A stretch of DNA of 64,000 nucleotides from Haliscomenobacter sp040401995 (GTDB lineage Bacteria > Bacteroidota > Bacteroidia > Chitinophagales > Saprospiraceae). Below are positions 17,918-27,417 of the stretch, piece by piece. The notes beneath the pieces are model-generated. The model did no database searches. It saw only the letters and a list, made by a program, of their open reading frames with translations, and had not been told where the DNA came from. Numbering within the stretch: position 1 is the first letter of the stretch; each line of letters opens with the position of its first letter. The stretch is from positions 7,660 through 71,659 of the forward strand of contig JBBANM010000028.1 of the NCBI GenBank assembly GCA_040401995.1, written 5' to 3'. The translations under genes and the position numbers were made by a program.

Positions 17918-20371
17918 ATGAAACACCTACTCTTTTTTCTTTTGTTGACCATTTCATCTGGTCAAATCCTTCGTGCCCAAACTTCCGATTATCCACAACG
18001 GATAGCGTCAAAATCTTTTAACCCCACTACCCTACTCTGGTACGACGCGCCAGCAAAAAAATGGGAAGACGCCCTCCCCGTTGGCAACGGTCGACTGGGC
18101 GCGATGGTGTTTGGCGCCAACAAAGAAGAACGCATTCAACTCAATGAGGAAACCTATTGGTCGGGAGGCCCCTACTCTACCGTGGTGCCTGGCGGTTACA
18201 AGGTGCTGCCCGAGATTCAAAAAATGGTTTTTCAGGAAAAATACTTGGCGGCGCACAACCTTTTTGGCCGCAAATTGATGGGGTATCCGGTAGAACAAAT
18301 GAAATACCAGTGTTTGGCCAACCTCCATTTGTTTTTCAAAAATCAAGATACTATTAGCAATTACCAGCGCTGGCTGGATCTAGAAACGGGCATTAGCGGG
18401 GTTTCCTACACGTCGAAGGGCATTACTTGGCAACGTGAGGTCTTCTCCTCTGCTATCGATCAGGTGATTGTGGTGCGACTTACCGCTAGCAAACCGGGTA
18501 GCATATCCTTCACCGCAAACTTACGCGGCGTGCGCAACCAAACCCATTCCAACTACGCCACCGATTATTTCCACATGGATCCTTATGGCGCCGATGGCTT
18601 GATTTTGACCGGAAAATCGGCCGATTACATGGGCGTGGAAGGTAAAATGCGCTATGAAGCCCGCGTCAAAGCCGTCACCGAAGGCGGTACGATGCGCACC
18701 GATGATGTGGATCTCATCATCGAAAATGCCGATGCCGTGACTTTGTATTTTGCCGCAGCTACCAACTTCGTGAATTACAAAGATGTGAGCGCCAATCCTC
18801 ATCAGCGCGTAGATGATTATTTTAAAGGCATTGCGACAAAAAACTACCCCGGAATTCGCACCGCAAGTGTGGCCGATTACAAAACTTATTTTGATCGGGT
18901 AACCATGCAATTGCCAACCACTGATCAATCTTACCTGCCAACGCCCGATAGATTACTAAAAATTCAAAGCGCTCCCGATCCCGCTTTGGCGGCTTTGAGC
19001 TACCAATTTGGGCGCTATTTGATGATTTCTTCTTCGCGCCCGGGCACCGAACCGGCCAACCTCCAAGGTATTTGGAACAACGACATGAACCCCTCCTGGG
19101 ATTCCAAATACACCACCAACATCAACACCGAAATGAACTACTGGCCGGTGGAGAGCGGTAACCTACCCGAGTGCGCCGAGCCTTTAGAACGAATGATCCG
19201 TGAATTAACGGATCAGGGTGCGCAAGTTGCAAAAGAGCATTATGGCGCCCGGGGTTGGGTGTTCCATCAAAACACCGACCTCTGGCGAGTTGCTGCGCCC
19301 ATGGACGGCCCTACCTGGGGAACCTTTACCGTAGGTGGCGCCTGGTTGTGTACTCACCTCTGGGAGCATTACCAGTATACCCAAGATGAGACATACCTGA
19401 AAAGAGTTTTCCCCTTGCTTGAAGGCTCAGTACAGTTTTTTATCGATTTTTTGGTGCCGCATCCCAATGGCAAGTGGCTGGTTACCAACCCTTCTACTTC
19501 GCCAGAGAATTTCCCCGATGGCGGCGGCAACAAACCCTATTTTGACGAAATTACTGCGGGCTTCCGCGAAGGAACTACCATTTGTGCCGGTTCCTCGATT
19601 GACATGCAGATCCTCTATGATTTGCTTGGGTATTATCTGGAAGCCAGCAAAATTCTAGGCAAAACGGGCGATTTCCAAAACCAAGTGAAAATCGCGCGCG
19701 ACAAACTGGTGCCTCCGCAAATTGGCAAAGACGGCTCGCTACAAGAGTGGGCCGATGATTGGAAGTCTTTGGAAAAAAATCACCGCCATTTTTCCCACAT
19801 GTACGGGTTGTATCCGGGCAAAGTGTTGTATGAAAAACGCACACCCGCCTTGATTGAAGCCTATAAAAAAGTGCTGGAAGAACGCGGCGACGGCGCAACT
19901 GGTTTTTCTCGGGCTTGGAAAATGGCCTTGTGGGCGCGCCTCAAAGACGGCAACCGCGCCAACAAAATCTACAAAGGCTACCTCAAAGAGCAATGCTGTA
20001 CGTCCCTTTTTGCTTTATGCGGCAGGGCTTTACAGGTAGACGGTAGTTTTGGCGTAAGCGCCGCCGTGACGGAAATGCTGCTCCAATCTCAAGACGATAA
20101 AATCCAATTATTGCCCGCTTTACCGGATGAATGGAGCAACGGCGCATTCAAAGGCGTATGCGCACGCGGGGCTTTTGAACTGGATTATGCTTGGCAAAAC
20201 AAAAAAGTAACCCAGCTAAAGATCTTATCCAAAGCCGGAAAAACCTGTCGCCTTGAAAGCAAAACGGATGCAAAAATCACTTGCAATGGACAAAAGGTAA
20301 AGTATAAAATATTGCCGGATGGGGTGCTGGAATTTGCTACGGTAAAAGGGAATACTTATGTGGTAGAATGA
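17918..20371 (+). CDS. GH95 alpha-L-fucosidase, secreted
   Basis: An 817-residue glycoside hydrolase of family 95, cleaving terminal L-fucose (some members take L-galactose). A Sec signal ends near ILRAQ (residue 21). The N-terminal beta-sandwich starts with LWYDAPAKKWEDALPVGNGR and NEETYWSGGPYS, diagnostic for GH95. The catalytic (alpha/alpha)6 barrel contains EPANLQGIWNNDMNPSWDSK and TEMNYWPVESGNL near 380-410, and NPSTSPENFPDG near 530. Near 620 there is HRHFSHMYGLYPG. The C-terminal beta domain ends the protein. A palindromic element begins 2 bp after its stop. Confidence 0.93.
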   Translation: MKHLLFFLLLTISSGQILRAQTSDYPQRIASKSFNPTTLLWYDAPAKKWEDALPVGNGRLGAMVFGANKEERIQLNEETYWSGGPYSTVVPGGYKVLPEIQKMVFQEKYLAAHNLFGRKLMGYPVEQMKYQCLANLHLFFKNQDTISNYQRWLDLETGISGVSYTSKGITWQREVFSSAIDQVIVVRLTASKPGSISFTANLRGVRNQTHSNYATDYFHMDPYGADGLILTGKSADYMGVEGKMRYEARVKAVTEGGTMRTDDVDLIIENADAVTLYFAAATNFVNYKDVSANPHQRVDDYFKGIATKNYPGIRTASVADYKTYFDRVTMQLPTTDQSYLPTPDRLLKIQSAPDPALAALSYQFGRYLMISSSRPGTEPANLQGIWNNDMNPSWDSKYTTNINTEMNYWPVESGNLPECAEPLERMIRELTDQGAQVAKEHYGARGWVFHQNTDLWRVAAPMDGPTWGTFTVGGAWLCTHLWEHYQYTQDETYLKRVFPLLEGSVQFFIDFLVPHPNGKWLVTNPSTSPENFPDGGGNKPYFDEITAGFREGTTICAGSSIDMQILYDLLGYYLEASKILGKTGDFQNQVKIARDKLVPPQIGKDGSLQEWADDWKSLEKNHRHFSHMYGLYPGKVLYEKRTPALIEAYKKVLEERGDGATGFSRAWKMALWARLKDGNRANKIYKGYLKEQCCTSLFALCGRALQVDGSFGVSAAVTEMLLQSQDDKIQLLPALPDEWSNGAFKGVCARGAFELDYAWQNKKVTQLKILSKAGKTCRLESKTDAKITCNGQKVKYKILPDGVLEFATVKGNTYVVE

Positions 20372-20372
20372 C

Positions 20373-20468
20373 ATACTACTGGACATTTTTAGTTCCGGAT
20401 AAGCTTAAACCTTCCAGGTCTTGGAGACCTGGAAGGTTTGGCAACCGATCATTATGAAAATGTCCATT
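20373..20468. repeat. Family-2 palindrome, likely bidirectional terminator
   Basis: The outer ends are ATACTACTGGACATTTT and AAAATGTCC. The core stem is at 20407-20439, with 15-bp arms AAACCTTCCAGGTCT and AGACCTGGAAGGTTT around TGG. It sits between the convergent GH95 and response-regulator genes and could terminate both. The right outer end is less well kept than in the copies at 36308 and 42811. Confidence 0.75.
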
Positions 20469-20483
20469 AATCTGGTGGAATGA

Positions 20484-21215
20484 TCATTTCAACCCAATAG
20501 CCTTAAAAAATACTTCACGAAACTGATCGCCGATGGGGATTTTTTGATCGCCAATGATGACTTGATTGCCTTCAATGGCGGTGATGTGCTGTTTTGCCAC
20601 GATAAACGACCGGTGAATGCGCAACAAACCCGCACCGATTTCTTCCAAATCCGCTTCAATTTTTGACAACGGAACCAGCGGAATCAAGCGGTCGCCATTT
20701 TTTAAATAAACCTTGGTGTAGTTTTTCATGGCCTCGCAATAGAGAATATCCGCCGGCGCTACGGGGTAAATTTTACCGTCAGATTTGATAAAAAATGGCG
20801 GCTCCTCTTCTGGCTGTGATTTTACAATTGGGGTTGAAGCCGGTTTTTCAAGTCGGTCGATGGCTTTAAAAATGGCCTTGGTAAAACGCTCAAAGGAGAA
20901 TGGCTTGAGCAAATAGTCGACTGCATCCAATTCATAACTTTCAACGGCATACTCGTGGTAAGCGGTAGTAAAAATAATTTGCGGCAAATTCGGTACAGTT
21001 TTCACCATAGATATCCCCGACAAATTGGGCATGTTGATGTCCAGTAACACCAAATCGATGTCGCTGTTTTTGCGAATGATTTGTAGTGCTTCAAAAGCAT
21101 TTTTACATTCGCCGCCAAGTGTCAAGGATGGCGACTGCTCAATATAGGTGCGTACTATTTGTCGGGCAATGGGTTCATCATCAACCACCAAACAGTTGTA
21201 TAATCGTGTACTCAT
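20484..21215 (-). CDS. LytTR-family response regulator
   Basis: A 243-residue response regulator. The receiver domain (about 7-120) has the acidic pair D12/D13, the phospho-acceptor D59 in LVLLDINMP, and the late lysine in DYLLKPFSFERF. A short linker leads to a LytTR DNA-binding domain (about 140-243) with IYPVAPADILYCEAMKNYTKVYL and LRIHRSFIVAKQHI. Its start overlaps the histidine kinase stop, so it is co-translated with its cognate kinase. The target genes are unknown; the neighbouring GH95 gene is only a guess. Confidence 0.95.
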   Translation of the reverse strand: MSTRLYNCLVVDDEPIARQIVRTYIEQSPSLTLGGECKNAFEALQIIRKNSDIDLVLLDINMPNLSGISMVKTVPNLPQIIFTTAYHEYAVESYELDAVDYLLKPFSFERFTKAIFKAIDRLEKPASTPIVKSQPEEEPPFFIKSDGKIYPVAPADILYCEAMKNYTKVYLKNGDRLIPLVPLSKIEADLEEIGAGLLRIHRSFIVAKQHITAIEGNQVIIGDQKIPIGDQFREVFFKAIGLK

Positions 21216-22327
21216 GCCAATTTTATTTTTAACTCCACTTGAAAATAATGGTCGTCTTTTTCAAATTTCAATTCATGTAAGCTATTTGGATACAGGGCTT
21301 CTAGCCTTTTTTTTACATTTTCCAAGCCAATTCCACCCGTAGCGTCAAGGTCATCAAAATACAATTCCACTTGAGGCGCATAATTATTTTTTACCTTAAA
21401 AATCAGCCAATCATCGGCAGCAAAATGTAGATCAATTTGAATATCGATCGGTTCATTTTGGATGTTGCGCGAATGTTTAAAGGCATTTTCTACAAAAACA
21501 ATCAAGATCAAGGGCGCAATCCCAACTGCTTCATTACCGGCAAATTCGGTATGAAAAGACAATTGCAAGGTAGCCTCCAGTCTGATCTTTTCCAGTTCGA
21601 CATAATTTTTGAGGTAGCGAATCTCATCCTCCAAAGGAACGATTGCCCGATTGGTGCCATACAAGGAATAGCGCATCAGTTCCGATAACCGCAGCATCAG
21701 ATCAGGCAATTGCTTGGATTGTGTTACCGCCAAACCATAAAAGTTATTCATGGTATTGAACAAAAAATGGGGCGATAATTGGGCCTTTAAATTGTTCAAT
21801 TCCGCTTGTTTGGCGGCAAAAAGCTGTTGATTATTAAGCTCTTGCTGAATGAGGCTGTCTTTAAAAAACTTACACATGGTTACTAAAAAAAGAAAAAGCG
21901 GGTAAATGGAGAGATTAGAAAGATAGGTATTGAACCAGTCGCCTATTATCAAAAAAGGAGAAATGATGGTATCCAATTTGATCTCAACTGCATTCACAAG
22001 CATCGCTAATACAATCCCATAAGTAAAAAACAATGCATAGCGCTGTCGAGAAAAAAAACGCGGGTAAAGGTACCAAAGCGAGATATAGGAATAAATAATA
22101 AGATCAATGTGTTCTAAAATCATCGCAGCCACTACTTGCAGGCGATTTAGATTAACCTGAATTTTTGAAAATTGATTGACTTCCGCAACTTCAGCTGGCA
22201 AAGCCAATAAGCTTCCAATTTCGGCCGGTAACGCCACTATGAAATAGACTGCCCAAAATGCCGCGTGCCACATCCAGCGGCGTTTCAATATTTTAGGAAT
22301 GATGTTTTCTTGTATTGGCGATTGCAC
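21212..22327 (-). CDS. LytS/YehU-type sensor histidine kinase
   Basis: A 371-residue membrane histidine kinase of the His_kinase family (LytS/YehU). About four membrane segments fill residues 20-155. The phospho-acceptor is H187 in LKAQLSPHFLFNTMNN. A HATPase_c-like domain follows with LIVFVENAFKHS and GGIGLENVKKRL. There is no separate periplasmic sensor domain, so the signal is probably sensed in or near the membrane. It overlaps its response regulator by 4 bp. Confidence 0.95.
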   Translation of the reverse strand: MQSPIQENIIPKILKRRWMWHAAFWAVYFIVALPAEIGSLLALPAEVAEVNQFSKIQVNLNRLQVVAAMILEHIDLIIYSYISLWYLYPRFFSRQRYALFFTYGIVLAMLVNAVEIKLDTIISPFLIIGDWFNTYLSNLSIYPLFLFLVTMCKFFKDSLIQQELNNQQLFAAKQAELNNLKAQLSPHFLFNTMNNFYGLAVTQSKQLPDLMLRLSELMRYSLYGTNRAIVPLEDEIRYLKNYVELEKIRLEATLQLSFHTEFAGNEAVGIAPLILIVFVENAFKHSRNIQNEPIDIQIDLHFAADDWLIFKVKNNYAPQVELYFDDLDATGGIGLENVKKRLEALYPNSLHELKFEKDDHYFQVELKIKLA

Positions 22328-22773
22328 GATTGGTGTTTTTTTTGGTTAGGGACCCAAGGGAAATCAGCATCCATGGACATTGACTTACCCGTCCAACTGC
22401 CCACAAAAGTCACAATTTACAACGCATTTTGATTTACAAACGGACGAACCCCGCAATTAGCTGGACAAAAAAGCTCGTCCTTACTTTTTAGCTTTTCGTC
22501 CAACTTCAAGCCAGTTGGTCATTTTTTATTTTTTTAAACTCTTGAATGGAGTTTGTTTGTGGCATACTTCCCTCGGGATGACCAGGTGAAATTTTGACGA
22601 ATTTATTTTTTTGACCTGCGAGGCGCAAAGCGCAGGCATAGCCAAAGCTACGGCGAGCATTTGCAACGCGGCAGGACGAAAAAATAAAGAGACAAAAATC
22701 ACCTGGTCATCCCGAGGGAAGTATTAAAGTATTACACCCGATCAACATTCTAATTCAACCTAAACGTGTTTAC
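22328..22773. other. 446-bp non-coding region between divergent genes
   Basis: This gap separates the histidine kinase from the copper/cytochrome gene. It holds a family-1 element at 22564-22724. In the remainder I see no RNA gene or ORF, and no promoter matching the Bacteroidota consensus that I could defend. Confidence 0.6.
22564..22724. repeat. Family-1 nested-palindrome element, 161 bp
   Basis: The inverted ends are ATACTTCCCTCGGGATGACC with CAGGTGA, and TCACCTG with GTCATCCCGAGGGAAGTAT. They pair for about 26 bp. The interior carries GCGAGGCGCAAAGCGCAGG and a GGCGAGCATTTGCAACGCGG segment. It is a better-kept copy of 9868-10022 and lies 50 bp before the copper/cytochrome gene. Confidence 0.8.
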
Positions 22774-24147
22774 ATGCACAAACAAACCATCACCGCGACT
22801 GTTATTTTCGTCACCCTTTGCCTTTTTGCTAATGCCTGTCAAAACGACTCGGTGCAACCCAGCGAAGAGGCCATTGACCCCACTGCCGCTACTTTTGATT
22901 TGATTCAAAAACACATTTTTGACAAATCATGCGCCACTGCAGGCTGTCATGCCTCTGCCAGCGACCCCAGCTACAAACAGCATGGGCTAGACCTATCAGC
23001 AGGGAAATCTTGGGGCAATTTGATTGGCATTTTGGCAAAAAACGTCGATGCCCGCGCTGACCGTTACCAATTGGTCAAAGTCGGCGACCCCGACTCTAGT
23101 TTCCTGCTGCACAAAATACACAGTGATGCCGCTCACCACGGCGGCCGGGCCTATGGCGCCATTATGCCCTTGGGTCGCGACCCCCTGAATCAAGGTCAAG
23201 TCGAATTTATTGAAGCCTGGATTGCTGCTGGAGCACCCAAAACCGGCATTGTGGCCGATGCCAATCTACTGAAAGACAAATCGCCACAAGACGAAAGCTG
23301 GAGCAGTCCGCCTTTGTTGGCCAAGGAATTAGGGTACCAAATGCGCATCCCCAAATTCCCGATTGATCCCCACACTAATCGCGAGTTCTTTATCCGCCAA
23401 AACGTGGGCAACCCTGCACCGATTTACGTGACTTCATTTGAAACATTTATGCGCCCCGGAAGCCACCACCTACTGGTTTACGGATTTGAGGACACCAAAA
23501 ACATCCCGGAAGTGGGGCGACTTCGTGATATTCGGTATTACGACAAAAACGGCAACCGCTTTACCAATATCTTTAGTCAAATGGCGCTCAGCCAATACAT
23601 CATGCTTTCGCCAGGTGGTACTTATTACAAATATGCCTTGCCCGAAGGTTATGGCTTGGAAATTGACGCCAATGCCTCCTTTGACCTCAATGCGCATTAT
23701 TACAATTTGACCAGCCAAACCCGTTATGGCGAGGTGGTTTTGAACATGTACACCAAACCACGAAGCCAGATCCAAAAAGTGTGCAATCCGCTGGATCTGT
23801 ACAATTTTGACATTGAGATTCCCGCCAAAACCCGCAAAATAGAAACCAAAGAGTTCATCTTTGACACCGATGTGGAGATCATTTCTTTGACCTCGCATGC
23901 CCATGCGCGTATGGAAAAATTTGAAATCCAAATTGTTGGCGGTCCGCAAGATGGGCAAACCGTATTTACCGAAACCGATTGGGAACACCCCAAAGTAAAG
24001 GATTTCCCCAAACCCATTCTATTGAAAAAAGGCCAGGGTTTGCGTTCGGTGGTCACCTTCAACAACACCACCGACAAAACCATGCGCTTTGGTCTGACCA
24101 CCGACGATGAGATGAACATTATTTTTGGGTATTACGTAAAAAAATAA
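22774..24147 (+). CDS. Cytochrome c-like domain fused to copper type II monooxygenase-like (PHM) domain
   Basis: A 457-residue exported lipoprotein (lipobox in FANACQN). Residues ~40-150 form a cytochrome c-like domain with the haem motif CATAGCH at C53-C58-H59 (CX4CH rather than CX2CH) and a possible distal Met in YGAIMPLG. Residues ~190-457 match the copper type II ascorbate-dependent monooxygenase fold. The candidate ligands are all present: H231-H232 (GSHHLLVY), H308 (NAHYY), H375-x-H377 (SHAHARM) and M447 (DDEMN). This suggests an active two-copper oxygenase fed by a built-in haem, acting in the periplasm or at the surface. The substrate is unknown. The next gene follows after 3 bp. Confidence 0.75.
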   Translation: MHKQTITATVIFVTLCLFANACQNDSVQPSEEAIDPTAATFDLIQKHIFDKSCATAGCHASASDPSYKQHGLDLSAGKSWGNLIGILAKNVDARADRYQLVKVGDPDSSFLLHKIHSDAAHHGGRAYGAIMPLGRDPLNQGQVEFIEAWIAAGAPKTGIVADANLLKDKSPQDESWSSPPLLAKELGYQMRIPKFPIDPHTNREFFIRQNVGNPAPIYVTSFETFMRPGSHHLLVYGFEDTKNIPEVGRLRDIRYYDKNGNRFTNIFSQMALSQYIMLSPGGTYYKYALPEGYGLEIDANASFDLNAHYYNLTSQTRYGEVVLNMYTKPRSQIQKVCNPLDLYNFDIEIPAKTRKIETKEFIFDTDVEIISLTSHAHARMEKFEIQIVGGPQDGQTVFTETDWEHPKVKDFPKPILLKKGQGLRSVVTFNNTTDKTMRFGLTTDDEMNIIFGYYVKK

Positions 24148-24150
24148 ACC

Positions 24151-24762
24151 ATGAAAAGCTATATCGCAATCAGCATATGTCTGTTGGCCTTTTTACACTG
24201 TTCAGCACAAGACGTTTTGCCTAGCAAATGGAACGCTTCGCTTACTTTTGCCAACCTGCGCTACCCTCTTGTTTCCATCCATGAAGATGGGAAAAAGGAT
24301 CCATTTTTCTACGGCGCAATCCACCCCAGCATCTCCGTAGCGGTGGAGCGCAATTGGAAACAAACCGAAAAAAATCGTTGGTTCCAAACTTTGGAATTGC
24401 AATACTTTGCTTTCCAACATATTGATTACGGCATTACCGCCATCTCCGAGATCGGTTACGAACACCGCTATTGGCAAAAATTGATCTTTGGCGTACGCCT
24501 GGGAGCCGGCCGTCAATTGGCCTGGAAAGATGATCAATACCAGGTATACACCGATGGCGAATGGAAAACCGTTAAAGATCCCGGTTCTGCCCTGGGGCGC
24601 TGGATTCTCCAACCACGCATCAATCTGGGTTGGCAAATCAGCCCGCATTTGGATGCCTTGTTGGGCTTTCGCGCCCAAGTCGTCACGCCTTTTTACAAAC
24701 CCTTATCGATCCCGCTGAATATTTCTGCGGCATCGGAATTGAGCGTACGTTGGCGTTTTTAA
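24151..24762 (+). CDS. Putative outer-membrane beta-barrel protein, unknown
   Basis: A 203-residue exported protein with a signal ending near HCSAQ (residue 20). Alternating aromatic/polar strands (RWFQTLELQYFAFQH, LIFGVRLGAGRQLAW, ILQPRINLGWQIS) and a C-terminal ELSVRWRF ending in Phe suggest a small outer-membrane beta-barrel. It starts 3 bp after the copper/cytochrome gene and probably serves the same process. No specific family is recognised. Confidence 0.75.
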   Translation: MKSYIAISICLLAFLHCSAQDVLPSKWNASLTFANLRYPLVSIHEDGKKDPFFYGAIHPSISVAVERNWKQTEKNRWFQTLELQYFAFQHIDYGITAISEIGYEHRYWQKLIFGVRLGAGRQLAWKDDQYQVYTDGEWKTVKDPGSALGRWILQPRINLGWQISPHLDALLGFRAQVVTPFYKPLSIPLNISAASELSVRWRF

Positions 24763-25196
24763 TCTTATAGCGGTCTAGCCACCAACATTTGCTGGTATCG
24801 GTACAAGTGTACAGGTACCAGCTTTTTTATTGGATGCTACTCCGCGGCGGCAAATGATGAGCATGAAAAATAACGATCCGGTTCAGGTAAAGGACAACTT
24901 TTTTTCAAATTTAAATCTTTTGTCATCCTAAAATTCACCACAGAAAATCCACCACAGATTCACAGATTCTTAGCGCCTTCGGCATAAGCGAGATTCCACA
25001 GATTGAACAAATCCCCAATCTGTGGAATCGCGCTTGTGATGCATCACAAGAATCTGTGGAATCTGTGAATCTGTGGTGGATCATCTTTTGATGTAGTCCA
25101 TTTTTAAGCGTTAATCAATATAAAATTCCAAATTTTATATTGTCCTATGCTTAAAACTTGACAGCGTTAAGTACATTACCGCTATAAAAAACACCT
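24763..25196. other. 434-bp non-coding region
   Basis: This region contains the nested palindrome at 24946-25082. The rest is AT-rich. Because it separates two same-strand genes it must contain the glycosidase promoter, but no consensus is clear. Confidence 0.55.
24946..25082. repeat. Nested palindrome of CACAGATTC units
   Basis: The outer arms ATCCACCACAGATTCACAG (from 24948) and CTGTGAATCTGTGGTGGAT (to 25081) are complementary over about 23 bp. Inside, AGATTCCACAGATTG pairs with CAATCTGTGGAATC. The motif CACAGATT occurs repeatedly in both orientations. It is unlike the other families in this window. Confidence 0.7.
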
Positions 25197-27380
25197 ATGA
25201 AAAATATCGCCTGCGCCATCGCCATTTTTTTTACCCTATCTTCTCTGCAAGCCCAAGACGCTGCCCACCCCCACATCAAAGATTACGGCCTAAAAAACTA
25301 CCGCAGCCTCTCCAAACGATTGCCCCATGCAGAAAACCAAGCCTGGAACCTGGTCTGCCAAATGCCCTACAACTGCCATTTTCAACCCTGGATTGAACTA
25401 GAAAGCCCCGGCGGCGACACCATCCACTTCAATTCCAGTAACCCTTTGGTATTGTACCTCACCAAAACCGAAAAAATAACCACCCAAGCCGGTAAAACCA
25501 GCTACGAAGCCCAAAACTGGATCAGCGGCGAAGGAGCAGTATACCGCATCCCGGCCGGAGTAAAAGTCAAGTCTGTCCGCTACCGCGAAACGGGTTACAA
25601 CACCGATTTTGCCGGCTCCTTTACCTGCAACGACGAGGATTACAATGTACTTTGGAAAAAAGGAGCCCGCACCGCCTACCTGTGCATGCGCGATTGGTTT
25701 TACGATTGTCCGGATCGGGAACGGGTTGGATTTTGGGGCGATGGCACGCCCGAGCTCAACCAATGTTTTTACGCCTTTGACACCCGATCGCATCAATTGT
25801 GCAAAGAACTGGTGCTGCGCCCGCTCGATTCCAAGTTTTACCCCGGTCAGCAATTGGAGTTTTTGGGCGAATACGGCTTGTGGTATTATTACCTCCAAAC
25901 CGGCGATTTGGCTTCCATAAAACAAGCCTATCCTGGCGCCAAAAAATTCCTTTTTGAGGTCTACCAATTTGGCAAAAAGAACCAATGGTTTGATTGGGGC
26001 AAAGAAAACAAAGACGTAGCCGTTATCGAGCAGTGTTTTATGTACCTCGATCTGCGCACATTGAAAAAAATAGCCCTCATCACCGGCAATTCCGCCGATA
26101 CCGCAGCGATCAACACCCGCATGGAGGCCATCCAAAAGACGTTTGACCAAAAATATTGGAAAGGCCAATTTTACCAATCCAGTCAAGTTGCCGAACCCGA
26201 CGACCGCGCCAATGCCATGGCCATCAATGCCGGTTTGGCGGATCCCAGCAAATGGGAATCGATTTACACCAACGTTTTGACCAAAAAAACCTACTCCAGC
26301 TGTTTTTTTGACCGCTGGGTTTTTGAAGCGCTGTGCACCATGGGCCATCAAGAATACGCCCTGCTGCGCATGTACAACCGCTACAAAACCATGATTCCCG
26401 CCCCTTTCAGCACGCTTTGGGAGCATTACGACCGCTGGTGGGCATCCCAAATCGATGCCTTTGACGATGCTTCTTCGCTGAATCATGGTTGGAATCCGCC
26501 AGTGATTAACCTTTCCCAAACCATTGCGGGCATTACCCCAGTGGAAGCAGGTTGGAAAACGTTTCAGGTGTTGCCCAAAGAGGCTTTTTTAAAAACCATT
26601 CAAGTCACTGTGCCCACGGTGAAGGGAAAAATCCCCCTGAGCATTGCAAAAACTGACCGAACCTACACGCTGACCCTCAATTGCCCCGTCCATACCGAGG
26701 CTATGGTGGGAATTCCCAAAAAGTCGTTCAGCATCTTGCAACAAATTACCGTCAATGGTCGAGTCATCTGGAAGGGGCATTTTGTAGGCGGCGCAAAAGG
26801 CGTTTCCTGGGAAAAAGAAGACAGCGACTACCTGGTTTTCCGGGTGAAACCGGGCCAGTGGAAGTTTGTTGGTCAAGGGGTACTGCCCACTGCTTCGCCA
26901 AAACCCCTACCCCTTCCGCTTGACCCCGCCATTCCGCTGGATAAAAAAGATTGGAAAGCCTACGCCTCGGTGAAAGACAGTCTGTTTCTTTTTAGCGGCG
27001 ACGAAATCCCCATCTCCGTACCCGCCGAAAACGCCATCGACGGCGATCATTGGACGGGTTGGCGCGATATGCGGCACAAACAATACCCCGGGCAGTGGTT
27101 TATGGTGGATCTGCAACAACCCACCGCTTTTCACAAAATTGTACTCGACAATACCTGGGCGCTATGGGATTCGCCCAGTCAATACGCAGTGATGGTTTCC
27201 ATGGATGGCAAAAATTGGAGTACGCCCATTGCTACGGGTAGCGGGCAGTTGGGCATTACGAGCATCTCTTTTCCGGTGCAAACGGCGCGGTTTATCAAGG
27301 TGACGCAAACGGGGAGTAGTAATTTGTATCATTGGTCGATTTATGAAATGGAGGTGTATGGGGTGGGGAAAACGAAGTAA
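25197..27380 (+). CDS. GH78-like alpha-L-rhamnosidase with C-terminal F5/8 (discoidin) domain
   Basis: A 727-residue secreted protein with a signal ending at SLQAQ (residue 20). The N-terminal beta domain (about 40-145) leads into a six-hairpin catalytic domain with MRDWFYDCPDRERVGFWGD near 165-185, which corresponds to the acidic-rich active-site segment of bacterial alpha-L-rhamnosidases, and later ASSLNHGWNPPVINLSQ. The C-terminal ~120 residues (ENAIDGDHWTGWRDM ... WSIYEMEVYG) form an F5/8 type C carbohydrate-binding domain. With the GH95 gene upstream it suggests use of rhamnose- and fucose-containing glycans. Family assignment from motifs only. Confidence 0.8.
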   Translation: MKNIACAIAIFFTLSSLQAQDAAHPHIKDYGLKNYRSLSKRLPHAENQAWNLVCQMPYNCHFQPWIELESPGGDTIHFNSSNPLVLYLTKTEKITTQAGKTSYEAQNWISGEGAVYRIPAGVKVKSVRYRETGYNTDFAGSFTCNDEDYNVLWKKGARTAYLCMRDWFYDCPDRERVGFWGDGTPELNQCFYAFDTRSHQLCKELVLRPLDSKFYPGQQLEFLGEYGLWYYYLQTGDLASIKQAYPGAKKFLFEVYQFGKKNQWFDWGKENKDVAVIEQCFMYLDLRTLKKIALITGNSADTAAINTRMEAIQKTFDQKYWKGQFYQSSQVAEPDDRANAMAINAGLADPSKWESIYTNVLTKKTYSSCFFDRWVFEALCTMGHQEYALLRMYNRYKTMIPAPFSTLWEHYDRWWASQIDAFDDASSLNHGWNPPVINLSQTIAGITPVEAGWKTFQVLPKEAFLKTIQVTVPTVKGKIPLSIAKTDRTYTLTLNCPVHTEAMVGIPKKSFSILQQITVNGRVIWKGHFVGGAKGVSWEKEDSDYLVFRVKPGQWKFVGQGVLPTASPKPLPLPLDPAIPLDKKDWKAYASVKDSLFLFSGDEIPISVPAENAIDGDHWTGWRDMRHKQYPGQWFMVDLQQPTAFHKIVLDNTWALWDSPSQYAVMVSMDGKNWSTPIATGSGQLGITSISFPVQTARFIKVTQTGSSNLYHWSIYEMEVYGVGKTK

Positions 27381-27417
27381 CCTAGAGGCACTGACCTCAA
27401 AACAATTCTTCTGCTTT

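Noticed and set aside
25398..26519. 373-aa reverse ORF inside the rhamnosidase gene
   Set aside because: The forward frame has clear domains and a signal peptide. The reverse frame shows only low-complexity hydrophobic residues.
17918..27380. A SusC/SusD polysaccharide utilisation locus
   Set aside because: Two glycosidases and a two-component pair are present, but no SusC/SusD-like genes and no hybrid sensor, so a true PUL cannot be claimed.
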